Assembly (NCBI GenBank): GCA_965205965.1
Contig: CBDBHT010000008.1
Location: 186,001 to 250,000 of the forward strand
Reading direction: 5' to 3'
DNA: 64,000 nt
DNA from: Bin55 sp965205965
GTDB taxonomy: Bacteria; Pseudomonadota; Gammaproteobacteria; Pseudomonadales; Azotimanducaceae
Shown: positions 10,106 to 19,835 of the stretch, piece by piece
Numbering within the stretch: position 1 is the first letter of the stretch
Layout: the number at the start of each line of letters is the position of its first letter
Notes under the pieces: model-generated
Seen by the model: the letters and a program-made list of their open reading frames with translations, nothing else
Told to the model about the DNA's origin: nothing
Database searches by the model: none
Position numbers and translations under genes: made by a program

Positions 10106-11743
10106 CTACATATTGGGGTAGTTTGGCCCGCCTGTACCCTCGGGTGTCACCCACGTAATATTTTGCGCGGGGTCTTTAATATCGCATGTCTTGCAATGGA
10201 CGCAGTTCTGGGCATTGATTTGAAAATGATGCTCATTGCTTTCCTCAATGACCTCGTATACGCCAGCTGGACAATAGCGTTGAGCAGGCTCTGCGAACTT
10301 AGGTAAATTCTCTTGGATCGGTACCTCTGGGTCGGCAAGTGTGAGATGACAGGGTTGATCCTCCTCGTGGTTCGTATTCGAAAATGAGACACTGGTTAGT
10401 TTATCGAATGACAATATACCGTCCGCTTGGGAATATTCGATCGGTTGTGATTTGTCAGCTGGTTTTAAGCTTGCGTGATCAGGCACTGGGTCACGCAACG
10501 TGTAGGGTACCTTACCATGGAAAATGTTTTGCTCCACAAACGAATATGCCGAACCCCAAAACATCCCCAATTTATGCCAAGCTGACCCTGCATTACGAGA
10601 AGCTTGAAGTTCCTTGTATAGCCACGAATTTTCGAAGTGTTTTTGAAATGCTGCCTCGGTACCGGCATTTCCTTTCTGAATTTCTTCAAACACTGCTTCC
10701 GCCCCCAGCATACCGGACTTCATCGCGGTATGACTGCCTTTAACTTTAAGTACGTTTAAAAATCCAGCATCATCACCGATTAAAAGTGCCCCCGGAACCG
10801 TTAATTTGGGTAGTGCTGGCAAGCCGCCTTTGACGATAGCTCGTGCCCCGTATGATATGCGCGTCCCACCTTTAATTTGATCAGCAATCAACGGGTGATG
10901 TTTCCAACGCTGAAATTCATCGTGGGGACTTAGATATGGGTTGGAATAATTTAAATCGATGATGACTCCCAACGAAACTTGTCGGTTTTCTACATGATAT
11001 AGAAAGCTTCCTCCGGTCGGGTTGCCTAATCTGCCGCCTAACGGCCAACCCAAGGCGTGGATGACTCGACCTGCTTCATATTGACGTTCCGGAACTTCCC
11101 ACAATTCTTTCAAACCTATAGCGTAATGTTGTGTGGCGGAACGTTCTCTTAAGCTATATTTCGACATGAGTTGCTTTCCAAGATGGCCGCGGCATCCTTC
11201 AGCGAAAAGCGTGTATTTGGCACGCAATTCAAAACCAGGTTGATACGTGGGTTTCAGCTTTCCATCTTTTGATATACCCATATCGCCAGTTGCAACACCG
11301 CATACTGCATTGTTCTTGTCATATAGAATTTCCGCTGCCGCAAATCCTGGGAAAATGTTGACTCCTACTGCTTCTGCTTCTTGGGCGAGCCAACGGCAGA
11401 GCGCGCCCAACGAAACAGCGTAGTTCCCTTTGTTATATATGGGTTTAGGAACAATAAACCGTGGGATTCGAATACTGTTCGTATCGCTTGTTAAATAGTA
11501 GTACTCATCAGAAGTTACTGGGGTATTGAGTGGTGCATTTTTTTCGCTCCAGGTGGGAATGAGCTCATTGATCGGCTGAGGGTTGAAAATTGCACCCGAC
11601 AAGATATGCGCACCAATTTCACTACCTTTTTCTACAAGACATATCGAGAGGTCTATACTAGATGCAATACTTAGCTGGGCAAGGCGAATCGACGCAGACA
11701 GTCCGGCGGGTCCACCACCAACAACTACCACGTCGAATTCCAT
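10106..11743 (-). CDS. Electron transfer flavoprotein-ubiquinone oxidoreductase
   Basis: Takes electrons from reduced ETF and passes them to ubiquinone at the inner membrane. From the ATG at 11743 the protein has 545 residues, the usual length for the family. It opens MEFDVVVVGGGPAGLSA, an FAD-binding GxGxxG-type loop at residues 9-14. A second conserved flavin contact, GDDAGFLNVLKVKGSHTAM, lies near residue 335. The C-terminus carries the 4Fe-4S ferredoxin domain: CPAGVYEV followed by CVHCKTCDIKDPAQNI. The frame is open upstream to 12079, but the family N-terminus and the FAD loop place the start at 11743. It is divergent from etfB (161-bp gap), its direct partner. Downstream is IS630 copy 2. 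Confidence 0.93.
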   Translation of the reverse strand: MEFDVVVVGGGPAGLSASIRLAQLSIASSIDLSICLVEKGSEIGAHILSGAIFNPQPINELIPTWSEKNAPLNTPVTSDEYYYLTSDTNSIRIPRFIVPKPIYNKGNYAVSLGALCRWLAQEAEAVGVNIFPGFAAAEILYDKNNAVCGVATGDMGISKDGKLKPTYQPGFELRAKYTLFAEGCRGHLGKQLMSKYSLRERSATQHYAIGLKELWEVPERQYEAGRVIHALGWPLGGRLGNPTGGSFLYHVENRQVSLGVIIDLNYSNPYLSPHDEFQRWKHHPLIADQIKGGTRISYGARAIVKGGLPALPKLTVPGALLIGDDAGFLNVLKVKGSHTAMKSGMLGAEAVFEEIQKGNAGTEAAFQKHFENSWLYKELQASRNAGSAWHKLGMFWGSAYSFVEQNIFHGKVPYTLRDPVPDHASLKPADKSQPIEYSQADGILSFDKLTSVSFSNTNHEEDQPCHLTLADPEVPIQENLPKFAEPAQRYCPAGVYEVIEESNEHHFQINAQNCVHCKTCDIKDPAQNITWVTPEGTGGPNYPNM

Positions 11744-11903
11744 TGACTCACGTTTCGTTTGCTTCACAGTTACTGCCTGCAACCAGTTATATAGCGAATT
11801 ATAGATGGCAATATAAAATGCCCGTGGCAGGCGTTGTGTATGCAATCGTATTACATCTAGAAAAAGGTATTGTTGCATTCCGTTACTTATCAGTTGGACT
11901 GTT
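11744..11903. promoter_or_regulatory. Divergent promoter region, ETF-QO / etfBA
   Basis: A 160-bp spacer between two divergent, functionally linked transcription units. It must hold both promoters. No operator could be identified by eye. Confidence 0.4.
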
Positions 11904-12653
11904 ATGAAGGTATTAGTACCTATAAAGCGCGTCGTTGACGCAAATGTAAATGTTCGCGTAAAGGGCGATGGCTCAGGAATTGATCTCACAAACGTAAAGA
12001 TGGCTGTTAACCCTTTCTGTGAAATAGCCGTAGAAGAAGCACTAAGAATTAAAGAAGCTAGCCATGCCGATGAGGTCATAGCTTGTACCGTTGGACCACC
12101 GCAAAGTCAGGAGCAGCTTCGTGTTTGTTTAGCTCTTGGTGCGGACCGTGGAATTCACATCACTCATGACGGTGAGCTTGAGCCGTTAACCATCGCTAAG
12201 ATTTTAAAAGCAATATACGAAAAAGAACAACCTGGCATCGTCATTTTCGGCAAGCAAAGTATCGACGGAGACAATGGTCAAACGGGTCAAATGTTTGCCC
12301 AACTAACGGATCTACCGCAAGCGACGTTCGCTTCAGAACTTAAGATCATCAGCCACCGAGTGGAAATTACGAGAGAAGTCGACGGTGGATTGCAGACCAT
12401 CGCGGCCCAGATGCCTTTGGTTGTAACCACGGACCTACGCTTGAACACGCCACGATTTGCTTCGCTGCCAAACATCATGAAAGCCAAGTCAAAACCCATT
12501 GACAAATACACGCCAGGCGATTTTGGAATTAACGTATCTCGACATACTGAGACCCTGCGAATTTCACCACCACCATCACGGCTCGAAGGTGTAATGGTTA
12601 AGGATGTAAAAGAATTGATTGATAAGCTGAAGAATGAAGCAAAGGTAATCTAA
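11904..12653 (+). CDS. etfB: Electron transfer flavoprotein beta subunit
   Basis: Small subunit of the soluble ETF heterodimer that accepts electrons from acyl-CoA and related dehydrogenases. The 249-residue length is typical. It starts MKVLVPIKRVVDANVNVRVK and carries NPFCEIAVEEALRIKE near residue 37, both family hallmarks, plus the AMP-binding region around GKQSIDGDNGQTGQM. The stop TAA overlaps the ATG of etfA (TAATG at 12651-12655), so the two subunits are translationally coupled. It is divergent from the ETF-QO gene. Confidence 0.95.
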   Translation: MKVLVPIKRVVDANVNVRVKGDGSGIDLTNVKMAVNPFCEIAVEEALRIKEASHADEVIACTVGPPQSQEQLRVCLALGADRGIHITHDGELEPLTIAKILKAIYEKEQPGIVIFGKQSIDGDNGQTGQMFAQLTDLPQATFASELKIISHRVEITREVDGGLQTIAAQMPLVVTTDLRLNTPRFASLPNIMKAKSKPIDKYTPGDFGINVSRHTETLRISPPPSRLEGVMVKDVKELIDKLKNEAKVI

Positions 12654-13582
12654 TGGCCATACTTATAGTCTCAGAGCACGACAACGAATCTGTTAAACCT
12701 GTAACATTAAATGTACTAGCGGCAGCAGTAAAAATTGGAGGAGAAATTGATGTCCTTGTAGCAGGAAGCAACTGTTCGACGGTTGGAGATGCATGTTCTC
12801 AGTTCATCGGAGTTAGGACGGTTCTATTAGCTGATCACGCGGCTTACGAACATGCATTACCTGAGAATTTAGCCGCCTTGGTTGCTGAATTGGGTAGAGA
12901 ATACGATTACATACTAGCTGCGCACACCACAACCGGCAAGAGTTTTCTGCCTAGAGTCGCTGCTTTTTTTGACGTTCAAATGATCTCTGACATTATTGGT
13001 ATAGTGGCACCGGACACTTTCCGGCGGCCAATCTATGCGGGAAGTGCGATCGCGGAAGTCAAATCAAGGGACGATAGAAAGATTCTTTCGGTGCGCGGAA
13101 CAGGATTTGATCCGGCATCCTCGAAAGGAGGCTCTGCCGTTATCAACTGCATTGATTCCGTATATGAAACAGAAAAGGTGGAATTCGTGATGGAAGATCT
13201 TGCCAAATCTGAACGGCCCGAACTCACTGCAGCAAGCATTGTTATTTCCGGCGGTCGTGGTATGGCGAGTCGTGAAAATTTCCGTCTTCTCAATGGCATA
13301 GCCGACAAGCTTGGGGCGGCAATCGGAGCGTCGCGAGCAGCCGTGGATGCTGGTTTCGTGCCAAACGATATGCAGGTAGGGCAAACTGGAAAAATCGTTG
13401 CTCCAGATCTGTACATAGCCGTGGGCATATCGGGTGCTATCCAGCACCTTGCGGGCATGAAAGACTCCAAAGTAATCGTTGCCATCAACAAGGATGCAGA
13501 TGCTCCGATCTTTCAAATAGCGGACTATGGATTGGTAGCTGATTTGTTCCAAGCATTGCCGGAACTAGAGGCGGCATTATAG
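12653..13582 (+). CDS. etfA: Electron transfer flavoprotein alpha subunit
   Basis: FAD-binding subunit of ETF, 309 residues, normal length. The N-terminal domain begins MAILIVSEHDNESVKPVTLN. The C-terminal FAD domain is clear: VVISGGRGM-type motif (here IVISGGRGMASRENF), then GQTGKIVAPDLYIAVGISGA, and IVAINKDADAPIFQIADYGL. Its ATG overlaps the etfB stop. The convergent neighbour is pyrB, 20 bp beyond the stop. Confidence 0.95.
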   Translation: MAILIVSEHDNESVKPVTLNVLAAAVKIGGEIDVLVAGSNCSTVGDACSQFIGVRTVLLADHAAYEHALPENLAALVAELGREYDYILAAHTTTGKSFLPRVAAFFDVQMISDIIGIVAPDTFRRPIYAGSAIAEVKSRDDRKILSVRGTGFDPASSKGGSAVINCIDSVYETEKVEFVMEDLAKSERPELTAASIVISGGRGMASRENFRLLNGIADKLGAAIGASRAAVDAGFVPNDMQVGQTGKIVAPDLYIAVGISGAIQHLAGMKDSKVIVAINKDADAPIFQIADYGLVADLFQALPELEAAL

Positions 13583-13602
13583 CTTAGTCAACGTTCGCGG
13601 CT

Positions 13603-14631
13603 TTATTGATTGCTTGTTGGATCGCGTTTGGCCGTGAACCAAGGAACTGAGCGGACATGTGTTTCTAACTTGCCCGCTACATCCAATACAAGAGCAAACA
13701 ATGCCATGCGAATGAGTACGCCATTGTCCGTTTGTCTGAATATCGCAAGATTCGGATTCGAATCCAGGTCCTGATCAAGTTCCTGCCCCTTTTTTCTCGA
13801 ATCACGCGGCAAGGGATGCATGATTACCGTGTTCGGTTCGCAGTGTTTAGTATATATCTCTTGGTTAATACGAAAAAGGCCTCGATAACGGTCCGCTTCA
13901 GCTTGGGTTGCAAAACGCTCCTCCTGCGTCCGGGTTACATACAGTATGTCCACATGGTTGATACCAGATTCCAACGTACTAAATGCTTCTACACTGTGCC
14001 CATGAAATTTGAGGTGAGCGACGATTCCATCTGGCACCTCTAAACCCGGTGGGGAGACAACATTGACGTGGATATCATCAAACACGGACAGGAGTTTCAA
14101 TAGTGAATGTACGGCGCGTCCGTATTTGAGGTCACCAACCACGGCTATGCGCATGCCATCTATTAAATGGCCTTTTGCTCGTAACTCTTGTCTAATGGTG
14201 TAGAGGTCCAGCAATGCTTGGCTTGGATGTTCGTTAGATCCATCTCCGCCATTAATAACGGGAACCCTAGAGGCCGTGGCAAATTCTGCTACCGATCCTT
14301 CTTCATGATGTCGCATGACGATAACGTCGCTATAACCAGACAATACACGCGCAGTATCGTACAGTGACTCACCCTTAGCCAGCGACGATGATTTGACCTC
14401 GGTGATTTCCCGTACATTTCCCCCAAGTAAATTGAAAGCACATCCAAACGAAACACGAGTCCGCGTGCTCGGCTCAAAGAACATGTTCGAAAGAATCGCA
14501 CCTTCGAGTGCCCGCGTAATTTGATTCCGCTTAGAGAATGGTTCCATTCGGTCGGCGACCCCAAATAATTGTTCCACGTCTGACCTTTGAAATTGGTCAA
14601 CTGATAAAATATGGTTACCTACAAAATCCAA
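13603..14631 (-). CDS. pyrB: Aspartate carbamoyltransferase
   Basis: Catalyses the committed step of pyrimidine synthesis, carbamoyl phosphate plus aspartate to carbamoyl aspartate, in the cytoplasm. The 342-residue protein has the carbamoyl-phosphate loop FFEPSTRTRVSF (residues 51-62), SSSLAKGESL, the HPSQALLDLYTI region, the aspartate-binding loop around TRTQEERF and IMHPLPRDSRK near residue 268. It is somewhat longer than the E. coli catalytic chain, with a charged C-terminal tail. No pyrI regulatory gene follows: downstream it converges on etfA. The start ATG is the only one fitting the family N-terminus. Confidence 0.93.
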   Translation of the reverse strand: MDFVGNHILSVDQFQRSDVEQLFGVADRMEPFSKRNQITRALEGAILSNMFFEPSTRTRVSFGCAFNLLGGNVREITEVKSSSLAKGESLYDTARVLSGYSDVIVMRHHEEGSVAEFATASRVPVINGGDGSNEHPSQALLDLYTIRQELRAKGHLIDGMRIAVVGDLKYGRAVHSLLKLLSVFDDIHVNVVSPPGLEVPDGIVAHLKFHGHSVEAFSTLESGINHVDILYVTRTQEERFATQAEADRYRGLFRINQEIYTKHCEPNTVIMHPLPRDSRKKGQELDQDLDSNPNLAIFRQTDNGVLIRMALFALVLDVAGKLETHVRSVPWFTAKRDPTSNQ

Positions 14632-15033
14632 TGTAACTAGTAGCGTTGTTAAATTCAGTGGAACTGAGGTTGGGTTAGATTAATTGTAATCTTGTCAGTT
14701 GTTGTTTCTCCCGGCGTCGCGAGTTGCCACGGTTAGCGATCGATTCATTTACACTCCAGCACTGTGAAAAATGATCCTCCACCCACCCCTGAAATGCTTC
14801 CGAATAGAGTGTCCAACTTATAAAATTACCATACTTTAACGACTAACGACACGGCCGAAAGGCAGAGTCACGTCATTCCAATACCAAAATACTGTACTCA
14901 ACGGGAATAAGTTTTCAATTGCAATTGAGTGAGCAATAACGTTGGGACAAATCAAAATTGTAGTTGTCATATATAGTAACCCAAACACCCGCTGCATAGA
15001 TTCATGACGACTAGTTTGCTATCTTCTTTCTAA
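14632..15033. other. Intergenic region pyrB / gspE
   Basis: About 400 bp between divergent genes. AT-rich, no convincing gene. It should hold the promoters for pyrB and for the gsp block; none could be assigned with confidence by eye. Confidence 0.4.
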
Positions 15034-16590
15034 ATGGAAGCATTACGAGACACATATTCCGATGGTGCAGAAGCTCCTACGCTGGTTGTTCCAGAAAACG
15101 AAGCACTAAGCGGTCTCACGAGAATCCTCCCGTTTGCATTTGCACGTCGTTTTCAAGTTCTAGTAACCAACGATACTGATACCTGCCAGAATGGTGCGGT
15201 CGTCTATTGTGTAGACCGTCCGAATCTTCGAACTTCCTCGGAACTACGCCGATTTTTGAGGCACAGTTTTACCTACGAACATCTTACGCAGGAAGAATTC
15301 AATAAACGACTTGAGCAGGCATATTCAAGAGATGCGTCGGATGCGAAACGCATGGTCGAAGACCTTGGCGAGGAACTCGACTTGGCGTCAATTGTTGAAT
15401 CGATACCTGAGACCGAAGACTTACTTGAGCAAGAGGATGATGCACCAATTATTCGCTTAATTAATGCACTTCTCGCAGAAGCTATCCGCGAAAATGCCTC
15501 CGATATCCACATCGAGACATTCGAAAAAAACGTAGTTGTTCGCCTGCGCGTTGACGGTGTACTACGGGAAGTCGTGAAACCCAAACGAGCGTTAGCTCCA
15601 CTATTGGTTTCACGAATCAAGGTAATGGCAAAACTCGACATAGCTGAAAAAAGGGTGCCTCAAGATGGTAGAACGTCCTTAAGAATAGGTGGACGCAACA
15701 TTGATGTTCGAGTATCCACGATGCCAACGGGCAATGGTGAGAGAGTTGTGCTCAGATTGCTTGACAAGCAAGCTGGCCGGTTGATGCTCTCAAATCTAGG
15801 CATGGACGAGCAGACTTTGAATCTGGTCAGAGATATTTTGAAGGTGCCACACGGAATCCTGCTTGCGACGGGGCCAACTGGATCCGGTAAAACGACAACT
15901 CTATATTCCTCGCTAACCGAATTGAATACTGAATTAATTAATATTCTCACGGTCGAAGACCCGATCGAATACAACCTGTATGGTATTGGTCAAACTCAAG
16001 TGAATCTCCGCGCTGATCTCACGTTCGCGCGAGGGTTGAGAGCGATCCTTCGACAGGACCCTGATATCGTCATGGTTGGCGAAATCAGGGATTTAGAAAC
16101 AGCGGAGATCGCAGTGCAAGCGAGTCTTACCGGTCACTTGGTCATGTCCACACTCCACGCAAACACTGCTGTCGGTACAATTACAAGACTCGTAGACATG
16201 GGAATCGAACCGTATTTGGTTGCAACTAGCTTAGTTGGAGTATTAGCTCAGCGACTTGTACGCGTTTTATGCCCTTCATGCCGTCGCGAACACGAGCCCA
16301 ATGCGTTCGAACATGAGTTCCTTGGACCATCCACGACTGGAAATATTGTATATCGTGCCCATGGCTGTGATCAATGCGCACATTCCGGTTACCGTGGACG
16401 TACTGGAATTTATGAATTTGTAAAGATAGATGATCAAATACGCAAGCTGATTCACGACGGAAGATCAGAACAGGAAATCGGAGACTATATTCACAAAAAT
16501 GCACCTACTATTCGAGAAGATGGCCGTCAGAAAGTAATAAAAGGAATCACCACTATACAAGAAATCTTGCGTGTTACGTTAGATAGATAA
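15034..16590 (+). CDS. gspE: Type II secretion ATPase GspE
   Basis: Cytoplasmic hexameric ATPase that powers the pseudopilus. 518 residues. The N-terminal domain is followed by the nucleotide-binding core: Walker A GPTGSGKTTTLYSSL at about 279-293, the Asp-box HVEDPIEYNLYGIGQTQ-type stretch (here TVEDPIEYNLYGIGQTQVN), and Walker B region LRQDPDIVMVGEIRDLETAE. The zinc site LCPSCRREHEP ... GCDQCAHSGYRGRTGIYE (Cys pairs near 412 and 444) is typical of GspE. It heads the block E-F-G-H-I-J-K-L-M, which is type II secretion rather than type IV pilus order. gspC and gspD, which often precede gspE, are absent. Confidence 0.95.
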   Translation: MEALRDTYSDGAEAPTLVVPENEALSGLTRILPFAFARRFQVLVTNDTDTCQNGAVVYCVDRPNLRTSSELRRFLRHSFTYEHLTQEEFNKRLEQAYSRDASDAKRMVEDLGEELDLASIVESIPETEDLLEQEDDAPIIRLINALLAEAIRENASDIHIETFEKNVVVRLRVDGVLREVVKPKRALAPLLVSRIKVMAKLDIAEKRVPQDGRTSLRIGGRNIDVRVSTMPTGNGERVVLRLLDKQAGRLMLSNLGMDEQTLNLVRDILKVPHGILLATGPTGSGKTTTLYSSLTELNTELINILTVEDPIEYNLYGIGQTQVNLRADLTFARGLRAILRQDPDIVMVGEIRDLETAEIAVQASLTGHLVMSTLHANTAVGTITRLVDMGIEPYLVATSLVGVLAQRLVRVLCPSCRREHEPNAFEHEFLGPSTTGNIVYRAHGCDQCAHSGYRGRTGIYEFVKIDDQIRKLIHDGRSEQEIGDYIHKNAPTIREDGRQKVIKGITTIQEILRVTLDR

Positions 16591-16596
16591 TGAATA

Positions 16597-17811
16597 ATGG
16601 CAACATTTGATTATGCCGCTCTTAATCAGAGCGGTCGGCAGGTAAAAGGTATTGTCGAGGGCGACAGCAGTCGGCACGTACGACAAATTTTGCGTGAGCA
16701 GGGATTGAATCCTCTCGAAGTTTCCCCTGCCAAGAAGAATCTTCGAGCTAGAACCATTGGACCTAATTGGTTCCGGCGCATTGGGCCACTAGAACTGGCA
16801 CTTGCAACCCGCCAATTTTCGACGCTGATACATGCTGGTTTACCGATTGAAGAAGCACTTTCGGTGATTGCACAGCAAACCGAAAAGAAGAGAGTACGTT
16901 CTGTATTCATGAATGTTCGAAGCAAGATTCTAGATGGTTTTCCACTATCCGACGCACTCGCAGAATTTCCTGCGACATTCGATAACATGTATCGTTCCAC
17001 CGTGGATGCCGGTGAGCAATCTGGACATCTAGATTTGATTCTTGAAAACCTCGCCACCCATCTCGAAGAAGGATACGAATCGAAACGCAATCTAGAAACG
17101 GCTCTTTATTATCCGGTTTTGCTTTTAGTAACGGCGGTAGTGATCATTGGAGTATTAATGACGTATGTTATTCCAGATATTGTCAAAGTCTTTGATGACA
17201 CTGGAGTGGAACTACCGGCAATAACAATAGCACTGATTGCAACAAGCGAGTTTTTACGAGCATACGCATGGTTGTTATTAATAATATTGGGATTAGTTTT
17301 CATCGCTATACGGTGGCTGCTCTCGTTGCCATCCGTACGAATTGCATGGGATCGCCAGAAAATAAAAATGCCGTTCGTCGGATGGTTAATTCGCGGTCGA
17401 AATGCTACTCGGTACACGAATACGCTTTCTATCTTAGGCAGCAGCGGTGTCAGTCTCGTTGATGGCATGCGCATTGCAACCGAAATTGTTGGGAACACTT
17501 GGTTAAAAATACAGTTACGGAATTCAATTGACATTGTAAACGAAGGTGGTAGTCTTCGGTCAGCTTTGGAAGGCGCAGCATTCTTTCCGCCAATGTTTCT
17601 TCACATGATCGCGAGTGGCGAGGCGAGCGGCGAGCTCAACGCTATGTTGCATAAAGTATCTCAGTACCAGCAGAGTGAATTAACACGGTCTATGGAGACT
17701 ATGATTCAGCTATTTAGGCCAGCAATGCTACTGCTCATGGCTGGACTGGTCTTGATGATCATGATGGCAGTTTTGGTTCCTATTCTTAATATGCACGAAC
17801 TTGTACTTTAG
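16597..17811 (+). CDS. gspF: Type II secretion inner-membrane platform protein GspF
   Basis: Polytopic inner-membrane protein that links the ATPase to pseudopilus assembly. 404 residues, normal length. It opens MATFDYAALNQSGRQVKGIV, the family start. It has two T2SSF domains, each with LATRQFSTLIHAGLPIEEAL-type and TNTLSILGSSGVSLVDGMRI-type motifs, and hydrophobic segments around residues 170-190, 225-245 and near the C-terminus (LLLMAGLVLMIMMAVLVPIL). Six bases separate it from gspE, implying cotranscription. Confidence 0.95.
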   Translation: MATFDYAALNQSGRQVKGIVEGDSSRHVRQILREQGLNPLEVSPAKKNLRARTIGPNWFRRIGPLELALATRQFSTLIHAGLPIEEALSVIAQQTEKKRVRSVFMNVRSKILDGFPLSDALAEFPATFDNMYRSTVDAGEQSGHLDLILENLATHLEEGYESKRNLETALYYPVLLLVTAVVIIGVLMTYVIPDIVKVFDDTGVELPAITIALIATSEFLRAYAWLLLIILGLVFIAIRWLLSLPSVRIAWDRQKIKMPFVGWLIRGRNATRYTNTLSILGSSGVSLVDGMRIATEIVGNTWLKIQLRNSIDIVNEGGSLRSALEGAAFFPPMFLHMIASGEASGELNAMLHKVSQYQQSELTRSMETMIQLFRPAMLLLMAGLVLMIMMAVLVPILNMHELVL

Positions 17812-17822
17812 ATTATGAGATT

Positions 17823-18254
17823 ATGAAAAAACGATTAGCTAGGAAATCCAGTGGATTTACACTTCTAGAGATTTTAATGGTGGTGGTCATCATCGGGATT
17901 CTTGCTGTCCTACTAGTTCCAAACATCGCCGGCAGAGGTGATCAGGCACGAGTGAAGGCCGCTATTAGTGATATTCGTGCTTTAGGCACTGCCCTTGAGC
18001 TGTATCGCCTTGACAATTCCCATTATCCTTCCACGGACCAAGGGTTAACTGCACTAGTAGCACGGCCTTCTGGTAATCCCGAACCCAAGGCATGGGGCCC
18101 CGAACCGTACATAAAAAAATTAAATACGGACCCTTGGGATAATGTATATATCTACCTGAATAGCGGTGCCGAATTCGATATTATTTCTCTAGGATCAGAT
18201 GGCGAACAAGGCGGAGACGGATATCGAGCCGATATCCACCTTAGTGAAATTTAA
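17823..18254 (+). CDS. gspG: Major pseudopilin GspG
   Basis: Main building block of the type II pseudopilus. 143 residues. The leader MKKRLARKSSG ends at the prepilin peptidase site (G before FTLLEILMVVVIIGILAVLL), with the conserved Glu at +5. The C-terminal part has YPSTDQGLTALV and the calcium-site region LGSDGEQGGDG, both GspG hallmarks. Cleavage needs a prepilin peptidase (GspO/PilD), not encoded in this window. Twelve bases after gspF. Confidence 0.95.
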   Translation: MKKRLARKSSGFTLLEILMVVVIIGILAVLLVPNIAGRGDQARVKAAISDIRALGTALELYRLDNSHYPSTDQGLTALVARPSGNPEPKAWGPEPYIKKLNTDPWDNVYIYLNSGAEFDIISLGSDGEQGGDGYRADIHLSEI

Positions 18255-18807
18255 ATCGCATTATGTCCAAAAAACAGTCCGGAAAAATGGCTTTTCGCTA
18301 CTAGAGCTGTTAGTTGTACTAGTTATTATATCAGTCCTTGCTGGGGTTGTCACTATTACAATGGCCGGTAAAGGCGAAGCAAGACAAATTCAAACAGTTT
18401 CTGAACGTCTAATGCTCGCAATCGAGCTCGCCCGCGTTCGGTCATCTTCTCAAAATCGATGGTACGGGGTAACGATTACTAGTCATTCATATACGTTTTT
18501 ACATATTAACGACGAGACGAAGAAATGGTCTGAAGTCATAGAAAGACCGTTGCAGAGAGTAGACATCGGCACGCAACACTCTATGCAGCTATATTTGGAG
18601 GGTAGTGGATCCATCTCGAAAATACTTAGGGGTACGAAGGATGGAATAAAACCGAGTATCGTCATTTTTCCAAACGGTGAGCTGAGTTCTTTTCAGATTG
18701 TGGTCTCACCCACCATATCGACAACGGTACCAATTTGGAACATAGTTTCCAATGGATACAGCCGTACCACCGCATTTAAAGAACCAACTAAGCGAAACCC
18801 ATGGTGA
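18199..18807 (+). CDS. gspH: Minor pseudopilin GspH
   Basis: A minor pseudopilin of the pseudopilus tip. After a basic stretch (VRKNG) comes the hydrophobic prepilin N-terminus FSLLELLVVLVIISVLAGVV with Glu at +5; the remainder is about 170 residues, right for GspH. The start is uncertain: ATG 18199 lies inside gspG and gives a long leader; GTG 18244 also fits but has little ribosome-binding signal. Position between gspG and gspI supports the assignment. Confidence 0.82.
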   Translation: MANKAETDIEPISTLVKFKSHYVQKTVRKNGFSLLELLVVLVIISVLAGVVTITMAGKGEARQIQTVSERLMLAIELARVRSSSQNRWYGVTITSHSYTFLHINDETKKWSEVIERPLQRVDIGTQHSMQLYLEGSGSISKILRGTKDGIKPSIVIFPNGELSSFQIVVSPTISTTVPIWNIVSNGYSRTTAFKEPTKRNPW

Positions 18808-18826
18808 TGAGTTGGATTTCAGTCGC

Positions 18827-19207
18827 ATGAAAAAACGTGGGTTTTCTCTTATCGAAATTATGGTGGCACTCGCCATCATTGCCATCGCTTCTACTATCGT
18901 GCTTCATCGACATAGCGAAATAATCAGGCAACAATATTTGCTTGAGGAGAAACTGGCAGCTCAGTGGTTTTTGGAGACGAAGATAGCTCAGATACGTCTA
19001 GATCAGAGGCTGAACAGACCTATTCCATCCGTAAAAAATTATAGAGAGGACTTTGAATATTCCAATACCCGATACCAGCTTGTAGTGGAAGCGATCGAAA
19101 CGGAAGATTCAGAAGTACAGCGAATTCAGATACAGATATTCCGAATCGAAAAGGACCAAAAAATTGGTCCTATCAAGCAGATCGTCAGTTATTGGTCAGA
19201 AGATTAA
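18827..19207 (+). CDS. gspI: Minor pseudopilin GspI
   Basis: Minor pseudopilin. The chosen ATG at 18827 gives MKKRG followed by FSLIEIMVALAIIAIASTIV, a short leader with a good prepilin peptidase site and Glu at +5. The 126-residue length is right for GspI. An in-frame ATG at 18752 would add an implausible leader and overlap gspH. The stop overlaps the gspJ start (TAATGA), so the two are coupled. Confidence 0.88.
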   Translation: MKKRGFSLIEIMVALAIIAIASTIVLHRHSEIIRQQYLLEEKLAAQWFLETKIAQIRLDQRLNRPIPSVKNYREDFEYSNTRYQLVVEAIETEDSEVQRIQIQIFRIEKDQKIGPIKQIVSYWSED

Positions 19208-19833
19208 TGAAACAGAAAGGGTTCACGTTGCTAGAAATGCTTGTAGCAATTGGGGTGTTTGCAGTTATAGGGTTGATTTCTTCGCGTATTCTTATTTCGA
19301 GTGCCAGCACGGCCGAAATAATAGTTAGCCGGGGCGAACACATGATTGAATTGCAAAGAGCGATGGATATCATGCGTAGAGATATTGAACAATTAGTACG
19401 CCGCAAAACACGTAATGAGAAGGGGGAGTTTGTACCTTTTTGTGTGGTAGGGGCAGAGGGTTTAACTATTACTCACTCAGGATGGTTGAATCCATTATCC
19501 CTGCAGCGTTCTGAACTACAGCGCACTACTTATACATTCGAGGATGGGAAACTAATACGTAGCCATCCTTTTGCTTTGGATTTAACTCCAGACACGCCGA
19601 AAAATTCTGCCGTAATACTCGAAGGCCTATCTCATTTTCGTGTATCTGTAATTGATAGTACAGGCGCAGAATCGACGGAATGGCCCAACTCGAGTTATGA
19701 ATTATCAGAGAGCCAACCGAAGATTGAGGCGATACGGATTTCAATGATCATTCCTCCGATAGGTAAGTTAGACAGGCTATGGTTGGTACCGCAGGCGGTA
19801 CTGGAGAAAAATGACGACGACTCTGATTCATAG
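19207..19833 (+). CDS. gspJ: Minor pseudopilin GspJ
   Basis: Minor pseudopilin forming the tip complex with GspI and GspK. From ATG 19207 the protein begins MKQKG / FTLLEMLVAIGVFAVIGLIS, with a short leader and Glu at +5. It has 208 residues, typical for GspJ, and the family region RAMDIMRRDIEQLVRR. Start chosen because the ATG overlaps the gspI stop. Confidence 0.9.
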   Translation: MKQKGFTLLEMLVAIGVFAVIGLISSRILISSASTAEIIVSRGEHMIELQRAMDIMRRDIEQLVRRKTRNEKGEFVPFCVVGAEGLTITHSGWLNPLSLQRSELQRTTYTFEDGKLIRSHPFALDLTPDTPKNSAVILEGLSHFRVSVIDSTGAESTEWPNSSYELSESQPKIEAIRISMIIPPIGKLDRLWLVPQAVLEKNDDDSDS

Positions 19834-19835
19834 CC